NCBI RefSeq assembly: GCF_000835495.1
Contig: NW_015622541.1
Coordinates: 2,294,001-2,358,000 of the forward strand
Direction: 5' to 3'
From: Cladophialophora immunda
Taxonomy: Eukaryota; Ascomycota; Eurotiomycetes; Chaetothyriales; Herpotrichiellaceae
Length of the DNA: 64,000 nt
Position numbers and translations under genes: made by a program. Below the pieces are notes generated by a model, which was given only the letters and a program-made list of their open reading frames with translations, was not told the DNA's origin and searched no databases. Positions 10,269 to 20,527 of the stretch are shown one piece after another. How positions within the stretch are numbered: position 1 is the stretch's first letter; each line of letters opens with the position of its first letter.

Positions 10269-12134
10269 ATGACGCTCGAACAAACCAAAACTCCTTTCGC
10301 TGAGCTCGATCACCTTGAGGACTCAAATGATGGCTCACGGATCATTCCTGATGAAAGCCCAGTGCAGATTGATGCCGCCGAGGAAAAGAAGCTGCTATGG
10401 AAGATCGATAGGCGCTTGGTCACCATTACTGGCCTGGGATACTGCATGTGTCTTATGGATCGAGGCAACCTCTCTGCTGCCTCTATCGCAGGGTGAGTGT
10501 GGGACAACCCTGGATGGGAGTATTCTTGCTTACAGAATCTCAAGCATGACTACGGATCTTGGCCTCGAAGGAAACAACCGCTACGTGAGAATACCAGCGC
10601 GTTACAAATCTAGGCTATATCTAATGTTCGCAGAGCATTATCCTCCTGGTGTTCTTCATTCCATATGTCCTTTTCCAAGCACCAATGACACTTTTGACTC
10701 GGAAAGTGGGTGCTCGTTTGTTTCTGTCCACAATCACCCTTCTCTGGGCAGGATTACTAGTGGTATGTCCGCAAGCAATCGGCCATTTTCCAGTCCGCTC
10801 ACCTTCGAAACAGGGTATGGGCTTCGTGAAGGAATGGGACCAACTGGCCGGTTGTCGAGTCATCTTGGGGGCCCTGGAAGCGGGATATTTCCCCGGAGCC
10901 GTCTATCTTCTTACGTGCTGGTATTGCCGGTGTGAGTTCAACGACCCGTCTTCCTGCTGATACAGACATCCTGAATGGCCGCTTACACAGTCCCGCAGAT
11001 GAGATTCAACAAAGAGTGGCTGTGTTTTACATTTTTGGATGTTTGTCCTCTGCGGCTGGCGGTATCCTCGCCTATGGCCTGATGCAAATCGGGGGAGCTG
11101 GGGGCCTGCGAGGCTGGCGTTGGATATTGATCGTCGAGGGTCTGGTAGGAAACGTCCCCTACCTTCCCTTTCCCTCCCCCTCCTTTTAAGTGTCATTCCT
11201 GTACTGACCATGTCTCCAGATCACAAGCGTGATTGCTTTGCTCAGCTACATTTTCCTTGTTGATTTCCCTGACATGGCCGCCAAGTCGTGGAATTTTTTG
11301 ACTGATCGAGAGAGTATGCATGTCATCTGGCGGATCAACAAGGACCGTGAAGATGTGACCCCGGAGCCCTTCAATCTTACAAAGTATCTTGCGTGTGGCA
11401 AGGACTTAAAGATCTGGGCATTTGCAATGATCTTTTTGTAAGTGGTTCCATCTGTCCACTGGGCATGTTTTCCCCAACTGACTTCCAATCAAAAGGGTCA
11501 CAAACGTGGTCAACTACTCGATCTTGTATTTCTTGCCCATTATCCTCAAAGACGGGATGGGTTTCAGCACTGCCGCTGCGCAGTGTCTAGTTGCTCCCCC
11601 GTACGCCTTTACGGCATTCTGGATGTATGTGACCTCGTGGGTTGGTGACCGATATCGAGTCCGAGGACCGATCATCGTTTTCAACTGCTTGGCTTGCATT
11701 ATTGGTCTCCCAATCATGAGTCTGGCAAAAACCAGTGGTGTTCGCTATTTTGGCGTCTTTCTTGTCACCGCAGGGTCGAATTCAAATACACCATGCGCCG
11801 TGGCTTATCAAGCTAATAACATTCGTGGACAATGGAAGAGGGCGTTTTCCAGCGCCAGCTTGATTGCGGCGGGAGGGATCGGCGGCATAATCTCGAGTGT
11901 GGCATACAGGGCGCAAGATGCGCCTACCTATCGCCCTGGCATCTGGACATCATTTGCGTGAGTATCGCCTCCTGTCATCTCTGCCTCCGCACCTCTGACG
12001 TCTCTTCTAGGTTCAATTGTCTGAACGTTGCCGTTGTCGCGATCCTGACGTTGTACTTCCGTCGCTGCAATCGAAAGGCTGACGCCGGTAGTCTGGTCAT
12101 CGAGGGGCTTGAGTCGTTTAGGTACACGATTTGA
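10269..12134 (+). CDS. MFS transporter, allantoate permease (Dal5/ACS) family
   Basis: I join eight exons: 10269-10492, 10536-10584, 10634-10762, 10814-10931, 10999-11144, 11220-11437, 11496-11957 and 12011-12134 (489 aa). All introns are GT-AG, 43-75 bp, and the frame is kept throughout. The start region KIDRRLVTITGLGYCMCLMD followed by RGNLSAASIAG is the hallmark of the anion:cation symporter (Dal5-like) branch. Further family signs are ALEAGYFPGAVYLL, WYCRYEIQQRVAVFY, RGWRWILIVEG and PYAFTAFWM, and about 12 hydrophobic segments can be seen. Relatives import carboxylates such as allantoate, nicotinate or aromatic acids with protons. Placed next to CoA ligase and oxidase genes, it is a good candidate for uptake of the pathway's acid substrate. 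Confidence 0.9.
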
Positions 12135-12707
12135 ACCTCTTTCGCCTTGGAAGGTCAGTTTGGTCGTTCACAAGCGTCCACTGCGAGGGGGAGAAAGAAG
12201 ACTTGGTGCCACTCTGTGCTGTGGGAATCATAATGCCCCAGAGCAAGATGGTATTTGAGGCACATGAAGGTGGTTGGATAGTTTGCCATTCGTTTGATGG
12301 TGTGACATGGGATGAGTGGAAAATCTATTACTGGATCTCTTAAAATCGTATTGTTGCAGCCCATGCAACTACAAGAAATACCTATTTTGTTTTCACCCAG
12401 TATGCGCATGCAGATCACAGCCCATTTACTGATCTCAAGATCCATGTCTTCGTGATCTGTCAAATCATGTCAACAATACCCAACAGTCACCATTTGTGTT
12501 ACAGATTCAGGAGGTCAGACAGACCAACCCTTCATTTCCTCACCTTCGCCCAGGAAGCCACCACGTCTTCTCGGAGACGTAGCACGCCGGCCTCGAACTT
12601 CCCCAACGCATCTCGCCATACGAACTCGGGTATCGGAGAAGCCCATTGACACACATGGTTGCACTAGGCATGTAATCAATTGCGACTTTTGTGGCACGAA
12701 CTCTCAT
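12135..12707. other. Intergenic
   Basis: Short frames only. I see no gene or repeat. Confidence 0.4.
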
Positions 12708-13200
12708 TTACCGAGGCTCACAAACTTGGTATACAATCCCGCCTTCTTTCGCGGTCTTACCGGCCCACCAATGGCGTTCGAGCGGCAATTTGCTCGCCCC
12801 TTGTGGTTGGAGCTTTGTCTTTGGTAGCGATACAATGTCGTCAAAGTGGATGCCCAAGTTCGTGTGAAGCATGTTGAGATAATGCTTATGATTTGACAAT
12901 CGGCTAAATGTCAGATATATCGGTTAAAGGCGCGTCATAGAAGGTAATGCCGAACTGTCTCTTGAACTTAGTAGGCTCAAGAGCTCTGGACGCTCGTTTA
13001 ACTACTGTTGGAGAGGCACAGTGGATAATTGTCTGGCAAATGTGGAAAGGAGTGTCAACGGCGACAAGAAGCCTCCGAGTGGAGAAGGCCTGGACACGAA
13101 CAGAAATGACTCTGGCGCAGTGCCCGGGTTCTTTTTGCGTGCCGATTTGACAGCATTGCCAACAAGTGGCCTCAGTAAATCAGCGATGTTGAATTTCAAG
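12708..13200 (-). pseudogene. Unidentified decayed coding relic
   Basis: On the minus strand two adjoining frames look like protein. The first includes RLLVAVDTPFHICQTIIHC and then KFKRQFGITFYDAPLTDISD. A stop and a one-base frame change follow near 12905-12915. The second continues HKHYLNMLHTNLGIHFDDI to the end at 12708. I do not recognise the family. No start codon or full-length frame exists, so this looks like a broken gene fragment of about 150 residues. Confidence 0.4.
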
Positions 13201-13374
13201 TGGACTCCTTGCTGAGAGGCTTGGGGTATTTACATTTTCACAAGTAATTGAATTGATGTACGACTCCTTCTCCGACGGACAACGCCCCGCTCTGGCTTTG
13301 ACACGGCGACTTCAACCCATCTTCGCCTGTATTCTCAGGCTTATCGCGTCATGTTCTTTTCAAAGTGGCCACAA

Positions 13375-14617
13375 TCACGATCCTCTAACCTGATCCTTAT
13401 CTTGAGCAATGAGCTTCAAGGACGAGGTGAAGTCCTGGAGAAAATGCCAAAAGAGCTTCTCGCGCCATCCCTTCTTTTTCCAGTCGTTAGCAGGAAGAGG
13501 GAACAGATCAACTATTCCTCCAAGGAGGTCTGTATCATGTGCGTAAATGAAAAGGACGTGGTCATTTGCGTCTGCCTCTTGTACCTTTGAGATGGTGCGG
13601 ATAGCCTCTGGAATATCAGTTCCCAGCTTGGGGTCGAAGAGTGACTGGTTTATCTCTCTTAATCTGTTTTTTTGAAGGTCTTCCAAGAGAGCGCCAGGAC
13701 ATACTTGCCTGGGAACGTCCAGCAGACTTTCGACGGCCATTCCTCCTGGGAGTGGGTTGTACTTGGAAGGTCTAACTTCGCCGCCATGGTGGCACAAGTC
13801 GCCGCCCATGAAGATGAAAGTGTCCGGGGCTTTGGTGGTGCGTGCAAGCCCTCCGAGGTGGCCAACTGAATGACCTGGTGTATCGAGGAGATAGAAGGAG
13901 CCGTCCCCAAAGAAGTCATGCGCTTTGAGCTGTCCCAGGAGCAAGCCGTCGTTGAAGTCAATCTCTCTCACTTTTCGACCCCTTCAGAAAATATTAACGC
14001 CTGTTGCCAACTGTGCGCAGGAGCAGAATGCCTAGAGAGAACATACTCGAAATCGGTGTCTCGCAGGAGCGAATTCTGATTAGACGGCCATCCTGGCAGA
14101 TATTCTTTCACAAACCCTGGTCCAACCACGAGATCGGTGCGGGGTGGAAAAGTAGACGGGTCGCCCACATGGTCCCAATGGTGATGACTGGGAGCCCCGA
14201 TCAGTACTAAAGCACCGTTTCCTATGATTGACCGAGGACATGAGCAGATTGAAATGATACGAACCTCCAGATAATGACGTTGATAGATTCGCGAGGAGTG
14301 CCAGCGTCTTCGATAATATCAGCCACTCCGCGCGTCGAGGTAATTTGCCATCCGTTGGTGCTTATCCTGTTGGAAACAATCGGTGCGTACTCTCTCCAAT
14401 CGACGGAAATACCGAGGTCGAACAGGATCCGGCTGCCCGATGGATGCTCGATCAGAAAAGACCACGATGGGTGAATCGGCATTGTTAGAAATCCCTCCAT
14501 TGGGGGTCTCATCAAAAAGTCGACTGAGGAATTTCCAATTCGCGAGGTCGTGTCGATTATCTTGACGGAGACTACCTCTCCGGGGGGCACCTCAAAGAGG
14601 TGGTTCCAAGAGCCCAT
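13375..14617 (-). CDS. Metallo-beta-lactamase-fold hydrolase (lactonase-like)
   Basis: Exons, in gene order, are 14617-14265, 14187-14047 and 13981-13375 (366 aa); the introns are 77 and 65 bp. The first splice builds the metal motif SHHHWDHVGDP (HxHxDH) exactly across the junction. The later LLDTPGHSVGHLGGLAR and FIFMGGDLCHHGGE segments supply the remaining His and Asp metal ligands. The fold is that of the N-acyl-homoserine lactonase / glyoxalase II-like group, which hydrolyses lactones or thioesters with two zinc ions. Fungal members of this size are often annotated only as MBL hydrolases. In this setting it could hydrolyse a lactone or CoA thioester intermediate, which is inference. No signal peptide is evident. 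Confidence 0.87.
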
Positions 14618-15846
14618 TTTTGGAATTAGGTGGCCAGTGCAAGGAGCGTGGAGTGTCGGAACGAGTGAAAATAAAGTCTGAAAGATAATTATCTTAGAGG
14701 ACTTATTTCTATACAGATGCTAGAGTAATGGTTCATACCGGGTAATATACCCAAGCTCCAGGTAGGAATGTATTGACCATAAAGACTTCAGAATCGGCCT
14801 TCCATTGACTCTGTCGTCCTAGGCCCGCTCAGTGCTCTTTTCTCTATCGTCTTGAATCGTCTCGCAAACAACTAAAATACTTTCGCATTTCGAGCTTGAG
14901 GTCATGAAGGCCCCCGAATCTGTCATGGTGCTGGCAAAATCTGGGGAGATCCATGCAATTCAGTATTCGGGTGACTAAGGGCTGTCCAAATGCGGTATAA
15001 ATGCCACCGTGAATCTATAGGTCAAATGAAAGTGGGCCCTCTAATTCTACCGGCTTGGCAAGGCTAGAGAAGCATTGGAACGCCGGCCGCGGCTATGGAC
15101 GAGCACGGACATGCACAACAAGGAAGTCTGAGTGAAGGATTACCGATATTTCTTTAAACCGAGCTTCATGCAGGTGAAGTTCCCAGTTTTCCAGACGTTG
15201 TGACTCAAGAGCTTCTAGCCGAGTCAGCGCTGCGCATGTGCTGAACCCCTTCAATGTCCATCTTGCTTGTGCCCCAGCACTGTCGGTGAGCTGTGCATCC
15301 GTCCAGAGTCTGGCCTGGTAAAATTCGACCGATACAGCATAGCACAATCGTCGAGGATCGGATCAAAACCGCTTTACGGGGGAAAAAGGCTCCCGGCTTG
15401 ATCTTTGTGACCTCGGTATCGCTGACCAAACCATTGGAAAGTTGTAGGAAGCTGATTGTGCAGGCAATGTATTAGTCATGGTTGCACACCAAGCACTATG
15501 CACCAGGCGTTATCGACCAGTCTCTGAATCGCGCGGACAATTTCCTTGCAGAAGGATGGATCGCACAAAGGCGACGGGGTACTCGAGATTTTCGAGAAGC
15601 TCTGAGGTAAACTCAAGGTGGTGAGATATAGTTAAAGGCACAATGGCAACCGTCATCATTATATTATACTGGAAAAGCCCACTACATGTTTCAATTAGAG
15701 TGTGAGTGAGTGAACGGTTTTGAGCACACGTGGATCCCCTCCCTGACACATTCTGCACGCGTTGCGGTTCATTCTGTACAAAGGAAACCAACAGTCTTCT
15801 GGTCGGATCATGGACCTCCAGTAGCCACTCGTCCAGCAGCACACGG
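14618..15846. other. Intergenic, about 1.2 kb
   Basis: Several short frames are present on both strands (for example 15510-15842 on the minus strand) but none resembles a known protein or has plausible splice partners. It lies upstream of the hydrolase and downstream of the P450. Confidence 0.4.
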
Positions 15847-17642
15847 TCACCAGTCTCTAACTTTGGTTAGTTTCAGACGTAAGCCGTCTTTCGGCTTCAC
15901 TGTGATCACTATCGCAGGGATTACTTTCGCCTCTGGCTCGGCCAGTGTCCATTCATACATGCCGATAAAGGCAGCCACCAGCGCCCTCAACTCGGCCCTG
16001 GCAAACTGCTGGCCGATGCAGTTACGGGGCCCGTGCAGAAATGTCATGAATGCGTAATTGGTCGAGGCGCCACCGGTCTGATTTGGTTTCCCGGTTTCCG
16101 GATCTATCCACCTCTCTGGTTTGAATTCGTGGGCATCGGGACCCCATAGCTCAGGAGAGTTGTTGGTCGCCCAGGGTGCCAATGTGAGTAATGTGTGTGT
16201 AGGGATGGGTTGGCCAAGGAGCGTGTTATCTTTCTTACTTTGACGCAACGTAGCCGGCACGGGTGGAAACAGGCGGAGTGTCTCTTGACAGACGCCGTTC
16301 AGCAGAGGCAGAGACTCGAGAATTGCATAAACATCGGAATGGGGACTTCTGCCAGGGGCAAAGCCGATAGGTAATGCGTCATGGACTTCTGCGCGAAGTC
16401 ACGACTGAATATCCGGATGACGGCTGAGGAAGTATGTGATCCATGTAAATGTCGACGAGGTGGTTTCGTGGCTGTCAATCATGTCAGAAACTTGCTAATG
16501 CTATGACTACGACAACAGGGGCATAGCATGACATACCCAGCAGCGATGATGGTCAAAAGCTCATCAACCAGTTCATGGTCTGAGAAAACGTCCGCTTTGA
16601 TCAGAGATGCGAGGACATCGACTGATTCGTCGTCTGCTTGTTTGATGCGCTCCCTTTTCTCGCGCACAAATTTACCGCATAGAGATCGTATCCCACTAAC
16701 TGCATTGTAAATTGTACGAGAAGCTGACGGTAGGAGGACCTTCGTCCATCGATGACCGAATATCAGGATGGATGCAGCTACCATGCGTGTTCCCAGCGTA
16801 GGCGTAAACAAAGTCGCGTATAGTGTGGCCATTTTGTCGTCAGGGTTTTCCAATGTATTGAAGTCTCGACCTAAGCCCGCGACATCTATAATGTCCAGGG
16901 TAGCTCGTGGTACCCATCGCTCGATATCTGTAATACCAACGAGCTTTCCTTCGATGTTTGTCACAGTCTCTTGCGGATCGAAGATTTCATCTTCGATAGC
17001 TTTTGTCATCTTCATAGCCTTGTCCCAGAACAGGGGATAGAGGTCTTTTACGTGGCGGAAGCTGAAACTTGGTGTGGCGTATTTTCGCTGGAATTTGTGG
17101 TATTCGCCTTCGGCGACGACGAGCCCGTCCCCGAGACCCGTGCGTAGAAACTCCCTACTCCTCTCCGGTTTAGGGTAGTCATAAGGCTTATTGACCAAAA
17201 TCTCAGCCAGTGCTTTGGGGCTCGTCACCAGAATTTGGTCCGAGTTGAATAGGTCTCGGAGACGGATGAGGCCGTCATTCGGAGTTTCCAGGCTGTACTT
17301 CAAGTACTCTTCTCCCCGGGTAGCTTTTAATCCAGTGAGGAAGTGACCAAGGATTGGAACGGCTCCCTAGGTTTCCACGCCTTCAGTTCGCGCGCAAAAA
17401 GTACGATCATGGGGCCTACGACTTACCTTTGGAGTAGGAAGGTGGCGAATGGGGCTGAGGGAATTTGGATATATAAAAACGACGTAGAGGCTGAATGCGA
17501 AGACGTCCAACGCCATAAATGCAGCGAATATGCTCATTGAACCATGTTGCGAAAATAGGTGAGACCAAATTGACCTGAACACAACGGCCTGTATGGTGGC
17601 CCCCAGCAGGAGGAGGAGTGGCTTAGGAACATCCAAAGCCAT
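15847..17642 (-). pseudogene. Cytochrome P450 with one in-frame stop
   Basis: Exons, in gene order, are 17642-17427, 17366-16537 and 16471-15847, totalling 557 codons with correct phases. The start is the ATG at 17642, before a hydrophobic N-terminal anchor. P450 landmarks are the proline-rich hinge RHLPTPKGAVPILG, the I-helix AGHETTSSTFTW formed across the second intron, the K-helix QETLRLFPP, PERWIDP, and the haem loop FLHGPRNCIG around residue 496. The reading frame is broken by one TGA at 16399-16401 (about residue 372), where relatives have Arg or Lys before LRAEV. CGA to TGA is a single C-to-T change and no intron can remove it. All else is intact, so the allele is either freshly inactivated or carries a sequencing error. 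It would be an ER-membrane monooxygenase. Confidence 0.85.
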
Positions 17643-19331
17643 GTTTGCAGTAGCTATAGAACCAACAGAGTGGTCGACAAGTAAGGCCGGTGAAGAATAC
17701 GTGTTCAATTTCAACTCACTGTGGTAGTATAATCAACATGTACAACACCACGGGCCGAGGTAAGTTAGGGGTAATACGAAATACGGCGCCATAGAACGAG
17801 GAGCGACCAGACGTAACCAGTTGGCTGGTTCGTGTTGTGCAGAGAGGTTTCGGCTGACGGTGTTGAGACACTGTCTAAGGATAGCCGGTGCCGAAGTCTA
17901 GGTGGACATGCCTCCTGTCTTCCGGCTTCACCTCTGCGCACGGTTTTCCTTGCTCACTTCATAAGCGTTCCCCTAAGCTTTGGGCAGTGTGGTTTTCGAT
18001 ACCGTATCGATGAGCCCGATACAATACCTAGTATAAATTAGATAGTATCGGTATTATAGGAATACTCTTAGCGTTCTCGTCCACCAAGACCCAGTTATAT
18101 TGTACGGGGATCGAATTCGTTGGCATGCACGTGCAAGAGCGCACAGGGGCCTGTCCAGGGGCCGGTAGATGGGCGCGGTGCTCTGGTCGTGACGCTGTCT
18201 CGCTCGCCTGCTAACAACAACAACAACAAAACAAACAAACCAAACGCTGGAGGTCGGCGTGTAGTCGCTGTAGCAGAATCGATCGCAGGACGGTCTGCAG
18301 CACGTCGCAGGCACAATAACAAAGGACGAACAGAAGGTTTCGAGCACAACTAGCACTCTGTTCGCTATCTTGAAGTAATGCCGTCTTGATCTGTTGCTGT
18401 TACTTAAGGACTATCAAAACTATTGCCAACTCCGCCATTGGTAAAGCACCTTGTACAGTCACGTGACTATACAACTTGACCACCACGCCAGCCCATTACA
18501 ATATATCGTCATGAATTCATGGAACTCCTAGTGAAATGGTCGGGGGGATCATAACGAGGTACTAGGAAAGTAATTATCTCCGTGGCCCATTCTAGAGATG
18601 GATTTATTCTCTCTTCTTTTCCCTGTTCGACACAGAAAATAGGCAACCACACTATCGGGCGAAAAGAACATCGAGCCCACTGCGGGTAAGAGCGACCCAT
18701 AGTCATGTCTAGGAAGGGATTGGGCATTGACGCTCCGCACACACCGTGGACGTCGAGCACTTATGTGGCTATTATTGACTGGATAAAATAGGCGAACGTG
18801 ACTGAGCCTCGCAGTTAGCCTCGCATTTTGCCTCTAGAGTCTAGACTCGCCTGCCTGACTATATCCTATCTCGATTTTTGGCTCCTACAGACCTTGTTAT
18901 CGCAACAAAATTCTGGAGAGAGGCTGTTTGTGGAGAGAGCTTTTTGTTGAAAAATCTTTTTGAACCATCACAACGGGATAATTCGGTCGTGCAGCATACC
19001 AAATCTGAGAAACAGTCGTGGTAAGGCTTTACAAGGAGCGGTAAGGCTGAGACTCCTTATTGGTGCTGAAGGCTGCACGGTCGAAGTAGACCCCTGAGTA
19101 GGTTCCGAGCATTTTGACGCTACTTTAGATGTCAGGGACCGAGCTCTTTGTCTCTCGTCTTGTACTCCATAGTGCATCAAGCTAGCAATCTCAAGGACTC
19201 AGAACCCATCGAACATCACTAGACCGTTTTGGAACCCCTCAACACCCTTCTATCCGTCTCCGTCCCTGACACCAAACAGTCATCCATGAGACATATACGG
19301 TGCTCCTTAGGTCTCAGCCGAGTGACGGAAG
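17643..19331. other. Gene-poor intergenic DNA
   Basis: No gene is supported. A CAA/ACAA-rich simple repeat lies at about 18213-18243. AT-rich and GC-rich patches alternate, as in old transposon-derived DNA. The region begins the repeat block separating the first catabolic cluster from the next genes. Confidence 0.45.
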
Positions 19332-19457
19332 AGTCGAAAGTTGCCAGGCAGCAGGCTTGGCTGAAATAAATGAGGGATTACAGCTGGGGAACTCTAGCCG
19401 AAGCCCAAAGGGAACCCTCTGAGCCCGAACTGGCTTCTGCGAATGGGCATCAGGCAG
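19332..19457 (+). repeat. Dispersed repeat, copy 1
   Basis: This stretch matches 30309-30435 along its length, sharing for example the block CCAGGCAGCAGGCTTGG and later CTCTGAGCCCGAAC. Differences are largely transitions; GCCGAAACGAATG in the other copy is GCTGAAATAAATG here. No ORF is conserved. It is a relic of a repeated element of unknown class. Confidence 0.75.
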
Positions 19458-19458
19458 C

Positions 19459-19560
19459 ACTGCTCGGGCGCGCTCCCCTGGCGCTCTCCCGTGCTCGGCC
19501 GGGCGTCGTGGGACTCACAGCAGAGTATGGGAGAGCGCAAGGGGAGCGCGCCCGAGCACT
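19459..19560. repeat. Inverted repeat, 32-bp arms
   Basis: Arms at 19459-19490 and 19529-19560 are reverse complements with about two mismatches and are separated by 38 bp. The arms are GC-rich (core GCTCGGGCGCGCTCCCC). It adjoins dispersed-repeat copy 1 and may be its terminal hairpin or the footprint of a small inverted-repeat element. Confidence 0.8.
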
Positions 19561-20527
19561 GGCCCCTCACCTCTTACGATCGGCTCTACTCGGCTCTCGG
19601 CTAGACATCTGTTTCAGACAGGCGTCAGGGAACGGGAACCCTGGCAGATTCCCTGCCCTTACGCTGCCGCCTACCTACTGCAAGTACCTAAAATTTCCTT
19701 GTACAGTCGTTGCAGGAAATGTGCCTGCAGTTCAGGTGGCTGGAGGCGGCCGGGTGTCGGTTGGGTAATAATAATAATATGTGGACGCTCATGGGCCGCA
19801 GCTTTTGACGCCGGGACGTGCACGTCAAAATCCTCTCCCTCCTTGCTCTCGGCCTTTCTCCTTTCCCTTTATTCCCTTGGCCGCCCTGGCCTCGACAACT
19901 GTCCACTTGTGTCGTTTCACATTTGTTCCAGCCCCCAGTTCTCTACCAGCTTCTCCACCATCCGTGTCTCCCCGCCTGTACGAGGTACCGCATTCTGATA
20001 GCTGGCGTTGCGTGGACGGGCTACTTCTGTTGCTTCTTTCCTTCCTTTTGTGCTCACAAAGGATACAGGATTTTTTCACGACCCTGCTATATCTCGATGT
20101 CACGCTCTTCCAGGAGATAAGGAGCACCTCGACCTATTTGGTTGCTAAGCCCAGTGGCTTCCTTGGCCTGTCCTTGTACGGGTAGCTAGGCGCAGCGCGT
20201 AGTGAATCAATGACATCCTTGTCACCTGGAGTCCATCTTAAGGCTGATACTACCATCCACCCTCTTCCTCGCAGTTGCCTTACTGTGCAGCAAACTGCTA
20301 TTGACCCCTCTTCAGGCACCCATTTCGCCCCTTGCCATGCCTCGTCGTTTCTAGCTCTCCATCTCCCTCCCTAAGATAAAGCAGGCTTCCTACATTGGTC
20401 ACCGCACCTGGTGTTATTACGAGTCACTTCCTGCTCGAGGCCTCATTATTGTCTTTTCTTTGTCTTCATATCAACAGTCCTGCTTCCATCCTCGATAGGA
20501 GACTCAAGTCATTGACAATCCTCCAGA
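19561..20527. other. Intergenic / 5' region of GNAT-ankyrin gene
   Basis: This is a pyrimidine-rich region with no convincing protein. The part from about 20200 is likely promoter and 5' UTR of the gene starting at 20528. Confidence 0.4.

Noticed and set aside
18180..18245. CAA-rich stretch as a CRISPR-like or coding repeat
   Set aside because: It is a simple-sequence repeat with no spacers and no conserved frame.
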